Shown in pieces: positions 59,235 to 64,000 of a stretch of 64,000 nt of DNA (position 1 is the first letter of the stretch; every line of letters starts with the position of its first letter). A model generated the notes under the pieces. It was not told the DNA's origin, made no database searches, and saw only the letters and a list, made by a program, of their open reading frames with translations. The stretch is from CAWCLK01 sp963796225 (lineage in GTDB: Bacteria > Actinomycetota > Nitriliruptoria > Nitriliruptorales > Nitriliruptoraceae), in assembly GCA_963796225.1 (NCBI GenBank), contig CAWCLK010000020.1, forward strand, positions 62,001 to 126,000. The letters are read 5' to 3'. The position numbers and the translations under genes were made by a program.

Positions 59235-60020
59235 TCAGCCGGCGGTGACCGGTCCGCCCATCGCGTGCACGCCCCCGTCGACGTGGACGATCTCGCCGGT
59301 GATCCCGGGCGCCCAGTCGCTGAGCAGCATGCAGATCACGCGGCCGACCGGCTCGGGGTCGCGCATGTCCCAGCCGAGCGGGGCGCGGTCGGCCCAGACC
59401 TCCTCGAACCCACCGAACCCGTCGATGGAGCGCGCCGCCATGGTGTGCAGCGGCCCGGCGGCGACGAGGTTGACGCGGGTGCCCTGTGCCCCGAGGTCGC
59501 GGGCCAGGTAGCGCGACGCCGACTCGAGCCCAGCCTTGGCGACGCCCATCCAGTCGTACCCGGGCCAGGCGACCTGGGCGTCGAAGTCGAGGCCCACGAT
59601 GGACGAGCTGCCGGCCTCGGCGAGCAGCGGGGCGAAGCCGCGTCCGAGCGCCGCCAGGGAGTACGTGGACACGTGCACGGCGGTCGCGACGTCCTCCCAC
59701 GGGGCGTCGAGGAACCCCCCACCGAGGCAGCTGCCCGGCGCGAACGCGATGGCGTGGAGGATGCCGTCGACGCGTCCCCAGCGGTCCTCGAGCTCCTTGC
59801 GGACCGTGGCGATGTCGTCCTCGCTGGTCGCGTCGAGCTCGAGCACGTCGGGGGGTTCGGGCAGGCGCTTCGCGCTGCGTTCGGTCAGGCGCCGGGCCTT
59901 GCCGAACCCGGTCAGGACGATCTCGGCTCCCTGCTCCTGCGCCAACCGTGCGGCGGCGAAGGCGATGGAGCGTGGGTCGAGGACGCCGGTGATCAGCAAC
60001 TTCTTGCCCTCGAGGAGCAT
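59235..60020 (-). CDS. fabI: enoyl-[acyl-carrier-protein] reductase (NADH), InhA/FabI type
   Basis: 261 residues. Last reduction step of fatty acid elongation. N-terminal LLITGVLDPRSIAFAAA is the SDR cofactor site in its FabI form, and YDWMGVAKAGLES has the Tyr-x6-Lys pair. GGFLDAPWEDVATA and the C-terminal GGVHAMGG match mycobacterial InhA-like enzymes. Final gene of the fatty-acid cluster, 15 nt after the PlsC-AcpS fusion. Confidence 0.93.
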   Translation of the reverse strand: MLLEGKKLLITGVLDPRSIAFAAARLAQEQGAEIVLTGFGKARRLTERSAKRLPEPPDVLELDATSEDDIATVRKELEDRWGRVDGILHAIAFAPGSCLGGGFLDAPWEDVATAVHVSTYSLAALGRGFAPLLAEAGSSSIVGLDFDAQVAWPGYDWMGVAKAGLESASRYLARDLGAQGTRVNLVAAGPLHTMAARSIDGFGGFEEVWADRAPLGWDMRDPEPVGRVICMLLSDWAPGITGEIVHVDGGVHAMGGPVTAG

Positions 60021-60035
60021 GGTGGGCCTTTCGTG

Positions 60036-61157
60036 TCAGGCGATGGCCAGGACGGCGATGGCGACGCCGCCGTCGTGGGACAGCGACAGGGAGGCGTCGG
60101 CCGGGGCGCCGTGCAGGTACAGGCACGGGGCACCCGAGGCGGCCGTGCGGACCTCGGTGGCGTGGAAGGGGATCCGGAGGTCGCCCAGCGCCTTGCGGGC
60201 CGCCTCCTTGGCGGCGAACCGGGCTGCGAGGCGCGCGCGTTCGGTGGGGCTGCCCGGGGCCACGCCACCCCGCCGGGCATCGGCGACCTCGCGCTCGGTG
60301 AACACGCGGGCCAGCAGGCCCGCGCGACGGTCGAGCCGGGCGGACAGGCGGGCGACGTCGACGACGTCGCAGCCCATGCGTGGCAGTGGCGGGGCGGTCA
60401 CGTCGTCGCCCCCTCGCACCGGCGCGAAGGTGTCGGCACGCTCGGCCCCGGACAGGGCCACGAGGGTGTCGTGCAGCTGCCGGTTGAAGCGCCGTCGGGC
60501 CGCCGGCGTGTCGGCGGAGGGTGGCGCGATCGCCGGGCCGAAACGGATGGCGACGCGGCCGCCCCGCAGGCGCGGGCGCTGCCCGGTGGGCCAGACCTGG
60601 TAGGTCCCGACCACCGCCGCGGGGACCACGGGGACCCCGGTCGCCGCGGCCAGGCGCGACACGCCCGAGCGCGGGCGGTACACGCGACCGTCCCGGGTCC
60701 GGGACCCCTCGGGGTAGACGACGACGGCGTGGCCGGCACCGAGCAGATCGGCCAGCACCCCCATCGCCGCGGTGTCGCCGGTCCCGCGTCGCAGCGCCAC
60801 CATCCCCAGCTTCGGCAGCAGCCGGCCGAGCATCGGCCAGGCCAGCAGCCGACGGTCGCCGAGGAAGAACACCGGGCGGGGTGCGGCGGCGCCGAGCGCC
60901 ATCGAGTCCGCGTGCGAGGCGTGCGTCGAGGCGATCAGCACCGGCCCGTCGGTCGGCACGTGCGTGGCGCCCTCGATGCGCAGTCGCAGCCACGTCCGCA
61001 GCAGCGGGCGGATCACCCGGCGGGCGGCCGACCGCGCCCCGAGCGTCCCGACGTGGGACGGGTCGTCGTAGCCGGGCGGGACGTCCTCGTCGGTGAACGG
61101 GGCGTAGACGGGGCGGCGAGCATGCTGGTCCATCGGGCTCATCGGGGGGCGGCTCAC
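60036..61157 (-). CDS. fusion of 1-acylglycerol-3-phosphate acyltransferase (PlsC) and holo-ACP synthase (AcpS)
   Basis: 373 residues. N-terminal acyltransferase with THASHAD (His79 and Asp84 of HX4D) and VVYPEGSRTRDG; a linker near residues 225-255; then a 4'-phosphopantetheinyl transferase with GCDVVDVARL (the Asp that binds Mg) and FAAKEAARKALG, whose Glu and Lys are conserved. PlsC acylates lysophosphatidic acid; AcpS charges apo-ACP. GTG at 61157 overlaps the carboxyltransferase stop (GTGA). In most bacteria these are separate proteins. Confidence 0.9.
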   Translation of the reverse strand: MSRPPMSPMDQHARRPVYAPFTDEDVPPGYDDPSHVGTLGARSAARRVIRPLLRTWLRLRIEGATHVPTDGPVLIASTHASHADSMALGAAAPRPVFFLGDRRLLAWPMLGRLLPKLGMVALRRGTGDTAAMGVLADLLGAGHAVVVYPEGSRTRDGRVYRPRSGVSRLAAATGVPVVPAAVVGTYQVWPTGQRPRLRGGRVAIRFGPAIAPPSADTPAARRRFNRQLHDTLVALSGAERADTFAPVRGGDDVTAPPLPRMGCDVVDVARLSARLDRRAGLLARVFTEREVADARRGGVAPGSPTERARLAARFAAKEAARKALGDLRIPFHATEVRTAASGAPCLYLHGAPADASLSLSHDGGVAIAVLAIA

Positions 61158-62635
61158 TGCGGCAGGTTGTCGTGGACGTAGCCGGGGCTCCGGCCGGTGC
61201 CCAGCGACCGCAGCAGCCCGACCAGGGCGTGGCGGGTCTCGTTGGGCGCGATGATCTCGTCGACCGAACCGCGGCGCGCCGCGAGGTCGACGTGCATGGC
61301 GTCGGCGCGGTACTGCTCGACCAGCTCGTCGCGGCGGTCGGGCTCGGCGTCGATCTGCTTGCGGAAGATCACGTCGGCAGCACCCTCGGCGCCCATCACG
61401 GCCAGCTCGGCGTTCGGCCAGGCCAGCACGACGTCGGCCCCGAGGGACCGCGAGTTCATGACGATGTAGGACCCGCCGAAGGCCTTGCGCAGCACGACGG
61501 AGATTCGCGGCACGGTGGCCGAGGCGAAGGCGTGCAGCAGCTTGGCGCCCTTGCGGATCACGCCGCCGTACTCCTGGGCCGTGCCGGGCAGGAAGCCGGG
61601 CACGTCCACGAGCACGACCAGCGGGATGCCGAACGCGTCACAGAACCGCACGAACCGGGCGCCCTTCTCGGATGCGGTCAGGTCCAGCACGCCGGCCAGC
61701 CACTTGGCCTGGTTGGCCACGATCCCGACGGTGCGCCCGTCGATGCGCGAGAACCCGACGACGAGGTTGCGGGCCCACCGTTCCTGGACCTCGAGGAAGC
61801 GTCCGCCATCGACGATGCCGCGGATCGCGTCCCGCACGTCGTAGGGCTGGCGACCGTCGGCCGGCACGAGCGCGTCGAGGTCGACGTCGGCCGGATCCTC
61901 GGCGGCGAGCTGCGGGGGCGGGACCGAGGAGGACGACGGCAGGTAGGACAGCAGCTCGCTGGTGACGGCGAAGGCCTCGGCGTCGTCCTGCACGACGAAG
62001 TGCGCGACGCCCGATCGGCTGCCGTGGACCTCGGGTCCGCCGAGACCCCGGCTGTCGATGTCCTCGCCGGTCACCGCCTTCACGACCCGCGGGCCGGTGA
62101 GGAACATGTACGACTCGTCGGACATCACCACGAAGTCCATCAGCGCCGGGGAGTAGGTCGCCCCGCCGGCACAGGGCCCGAGGATCATCGCCACCTGGGG
62201 CACCCGCCCCGACGCCGCCACGTTGGCGCTGAAGACCCGGCCGTAGCCGTCGAGCGACGCGACGCCCTCCTGGATGCGCGCCCCGCCGGAGTCGTTGATC
62301 CCGACGACGGGGACGCCTCCGCGGATCGCCTGCTCGATGGAGCGGGCGATCTTGTCGGCGTGGGCTTCGCCGAGCGAGCCGCCGAGGACCCGGCGGTCCT
62401 GGGCGTACACGTTGACCTGCCGGCCGCCGATCGCGCCGGTGCCGGCGACCACGCCGTCGCCGTCGGGGCGGCGGCGGTCGAGACCGAAGGAGGTCTTGTC
62501 GTGGTGGCGCTGCGAGCCGAGCTCGACGAACGTGTCGGCGTCGAGCAGCCGACCGAGCCGAGTCCGCGCCCCGTCGCCGGGGCGCAGGTCCTCGGGGTTG
62601 ACCGCCGGCATGGCGGCCTGCTGGATGCGTGACAT
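61154..62635 (-). CDS. acyl-CoA carboxylase beta (carboxyltransferase) subunit
   Basis: 493 residues, AccD/PccB type with crotonase-like halves. VYAQDRRVLGGSLGEAHADKI, NDSGGARIQEGVASLDGYG (oxyanion Gly residues), LGPCAGGATYSPAL in the N-half; VPGFLPGTAQEYGGVIRKGAK and FGGSYIVMNSRSLGADV in the C-half. Transfers carboxyl from biotin to acetyl- or propionyl-CoA. Placed among fatty-acid genes, so malonyl-CoA supply is likely; the biotin carrier subunit is elsewhere. Confidence 0.93.
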   Translation of the reverse strand: MSRIQQAAMPAVNPEDLRPGDGARTRLGRLLDADTFVELGSQRHHDKTSFGLDRRRPDGDGVVAGTGAIGGRQVNVYAQDRRVLGGSLGEAHADKIARSIEQAIRGGVPVVGINDSGGARIQEGVASLDGYGRVFSANVAASGRVPQVAMILGPCAGGATYSPALMDFVVMSDESYMFLTGPRVVKAVTGEDIDSRGLGGPEVHGSRSGVAHFVVQDDAEAFAVTSELLSYLPSSSSVPPPQLAAEDPADVDLDALVPADGRQPYDVRDAIRGIVDGGRFLEVQERWARNLVVGFSRIDGRTVGIVANQAKWLAGVLDLTASEKGARFVRFCDAFGIPLVVLVDVPGFLPGTAQEYGGVIRKGAKLLHAFASATVPRISVVLRKAFGGSYIVMNSRSLGADVVLAWPNAELAVMGAEGAADVIFRKQIDAEPDRRDELVEQYRADAMHVDLAARRGSVDEIIAPNETRHALVGLLRSLGTGRSPGYVHDNLPQ

Positions 62636-62646
62636 GGCGAACCTTC

Positions 62647-63915
62647 TCAGCGGGTGAACAGCAGCGAGGCGTTCTGGCCCCCGAAGCCGAAGGAGTTGCT
62701 CATGACCGCGTCCAGGGACACCTCGCGCGGGGCGTCGACGACCACGTCGAGGTCGATGGCGGGATCGACGGTGCGGGTGCCGGCCGTCGGGGGCACGAGG
62801 CTGCGCCGCAGGGCCTGGATGGCGAAGATCGCCTCGACCGCACCGGCGGCACCGAGCAGGTGCCCGGTCACGCCCTTGGTCGAGGTCAGCGCGACGCGGT
62901 CGGCGGCGGCCCCGAAGACGGCCCGGACCGCGCGGGACTCGGCGGCGTCGTTGAGCGGGGTGGAGGTCCCGTGGGCGTTGACGTGCCCGACGTCGTCAGC
63001 GGCGATGCCGGCGTCGGCCAGCGCGCGTTCCATGGCCAGGACCGCCCCGGCGCCGTCCTCGGGCGGTGCGGTGGCGTGGTGGGCGTCGGCGGACGCTCCC
63101 GCCCCGGCCACGACGGCCAGGACCTCGGCCCCCCGGGCGCGGGCGTCGTCCTCGCGTTCGAGCACGAGGATGCCGGCGCCCTCCCCCATGACGAACCCGT
63201 CGCGGTCCACGTCGAAGGGTCGCGAGGCCGATCCGGGGTCGTCGTTGCGGGTGAGGGCACCCATCTGGGCGAACGCGCTGACGGCCAGGCCGGTGATCCC
63301 GGCCTCGACGCCCCCGGCGACCATGACGTCGGCCTGACCGGAGCGCAGCAGGTCCCGGGCGACGTGGATCGCCGACGCGCCGGCCGCGCAGGCGGTGTTG
63401 ACGGTCATGTTGGGACCGCGCGCCCCGGCCCGGATCGCGATCGCCCCGGCCGCCGTGTTGGACAGCATCTTCGGGATGAACAGCGGGCTGGTGCGGCTGG
63501 GGCCCCGGTCGAGGTAGTTCGGGTACTCGCTGTCCCAGGTCTCGGCCCCACCGATGCCCGAGCCGAGCAGCAGCCCGACCCGGTCCCGCAGGGCGTCGTC
63601 GACGCCGGCGCCGTACGGGTCGTCCTCGGTGGGCTCGAGCAGGCCGGCGTGGGCCAGCGCCTCGGCCGCCGCCAGCAGCGCCAGCTGCGCGTAGCGGTCG
63701 GTGCGCCGCTTCGTGCCCCGGCCGAGCTCGGCGTCGGGGTCGAAGGCGGGCACCCGGCAGGCCAGGGTCACGGGCGAGCCCGCGGCGTCCAGCGCCGGGT
63801 CGAGGGCGGCGGCCGCCTTGCCGGCCAGCACACCCTCCCAGGCGTCGGCCACCCCACGCCCGGCAGGCGTGACCGCCCCGAGGCCCGTGACGACGATCCG
63901 TGGAAGGGTGGTCAT
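62647..63915 (-). CDS. fabF: beta-ketoacyl-ACP synthase II
   Basis: 422 residues. Catalytic Cys in VNTACAAGASAIH, His in NAHGTSTPLND and His in GVTGHLLGAAGAVEAI, the Cys-His-His triad. Condenses malonyl-ACP with acyl-ACP in chain elongation. ATG at 63915, 1 nt after the acyl carrier protein stop, so the two are coupled. Confidence 0.95.
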   Translation of the reverse strand: MTTLPRIVVTGLGAVTPAGRGVADAWEGVLAGKAAAALDPALDAAGSPVTLACRVPAFDPDAELGRGTKRRTDRYAQLALLAAAEALAHAGLLEPTEDDPYGAGVDDALRDRVGLLLGSGIGGAETWDSEYPNYLDRGPSRTSPLFIPKMLSNTAAGAIAIRAGARGPNMTVNTACAAGASAIHVARDLLRSGQADVMVAGGVEAGITGLAVSAFAQMGALTRNDDPGSASRPFDVDRDGFVMGEGAGILVLEREDDARARGAEVLAVVAGAGASADAHHATAPPEDGAGAVLAMERALADAGIAADDVGHVNAHGTSTPLNDAAESRAVRAVFGAAADRVALTSTKGVTGHLLGAAGAVEAIFAIQALRRSLVPPTAGTRTVDPAIDLDVVVDAPREVSLDAVMSNSFGFGGQNASLLFTR

Positions 63916-63916
63916 G

Positions 63917-64000
63917 TCAGGCCTCGCTTCCCATGGGCTCGCTCACCCGCTCGACCGCCTTGGCGTCCGCGGCGTTGACGGCGTCGCCCACGGTGCGGAC
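63917..64000 (-). CDS. acpP: acyl carrier protein, C-terminal fragment at window edge
   Basis: 27 residues, TVGDAVNAADAKAVERVSEP then MGSEA and TGA at 63917. TVGDAV is the last helix of ACP, and the gene directly precedes fabF on the same strand. The Ser-bearing DSL motif lies outside the window, so the attachment site cannot be checked. Confidence 0.75.
   Translation of the reverse strand, partial: VRTVGDAVNAADAKAVERVSEPMGSEA

Overview
This is about 64 kb of very GC-rich (roughly 70-75%) DNA with gene families typical of Actinomycetota: BTAD-type regulators, an Eis-like acetyltransferase, a DUF222-type HNH nuclease behind an SOS-like box, an InhA-like enoyl reductase, Tat and lipoprotein exports, and many GTG starts with 4-nt stop/start overlaps. 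The MurL/MurD2 pair and the citramalate route to isoleucine suggest a deep actinobacterial lineage (for example Nitriliruptoria/Euzebyales-like); that placement is inference. No rRNA, tRNA, CRISPR array or insertion sequence was recognised.

1-22 kb: branched-chain amino acid genes in two blocks on the minus strand. The first holds cimA (cut by the window edge), ilvE and leuB; the second holds leuA, a 62-residue protein, leuC and leuD. Both genes of the isopropylmalate synthase family (cimA and leuA) are preceded by a short Leu- or Leu/Ile-rich ORF ending just before a strong hairpin, the layout of ribosome-mediated attenuation. Between the blocks lie dodecin, an Eis-like acetyltransferase, an HSL-type esterase, an RDD membrane protein, a HAD hydrolase with a TlpA-like lipoprotein, murL-murD2, a YbaK-type deacylase, an MFS exporter, and a hydroxyacid dehydrogenase / diaminopropionate lyase-like / M20 amidohydrolase run.

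22-37 kb: a secreted redox cassette (acidic His-rich anchored protein, Pro-rich secreted protein, ApbE flavin transferase, ferric-reductase-like membrane protein); a copper pair (cupredoxin-beta-helix-membrane chimera plus multicopper oxidase) behind a promoter with a 16-bp palindrome; a five-gene branched-chain-amino-acid-type ABC transporter with a fused double permease; zinc-ribbon and membrane proteins; a TetR regulator.

37-59 kb: an ABC-F ATPase, a complete 2-oxoacid dehydrogenase complex (E1 alpha, E1 beta, E2, E3), a universal stress protein, a cupredoxin lipoprotein, a Tat-exported metallophosphoesterase with a C-terminal LPATG, two paralogous kinase-less sensor membrane proteins, a partner-switching module (GAF-PP2C-HATPase plus two STAS proteins) sharing a 33-nt upstream motif with a nearby gene, a BTAD-AAA regulator and an HNH nuclease. 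59-64 kb: a fatty-acid cluster read from the right edge: acpP (partial), fabF, a biotin-dependent carboxyltransferase, a PlsC-AcpS fusion and fabI.

Caution: almost thirty apparent single-base frameshifts fall in otherwise well-conserved genes, mostly between 22 and 58 kb and often in C or G runs. They hit housekeeping genes such as the dehydrogenase E1 and E2 subunits, so most are probably sequence errors. Interrupted genes are annotated across their full span with approximate break positions.
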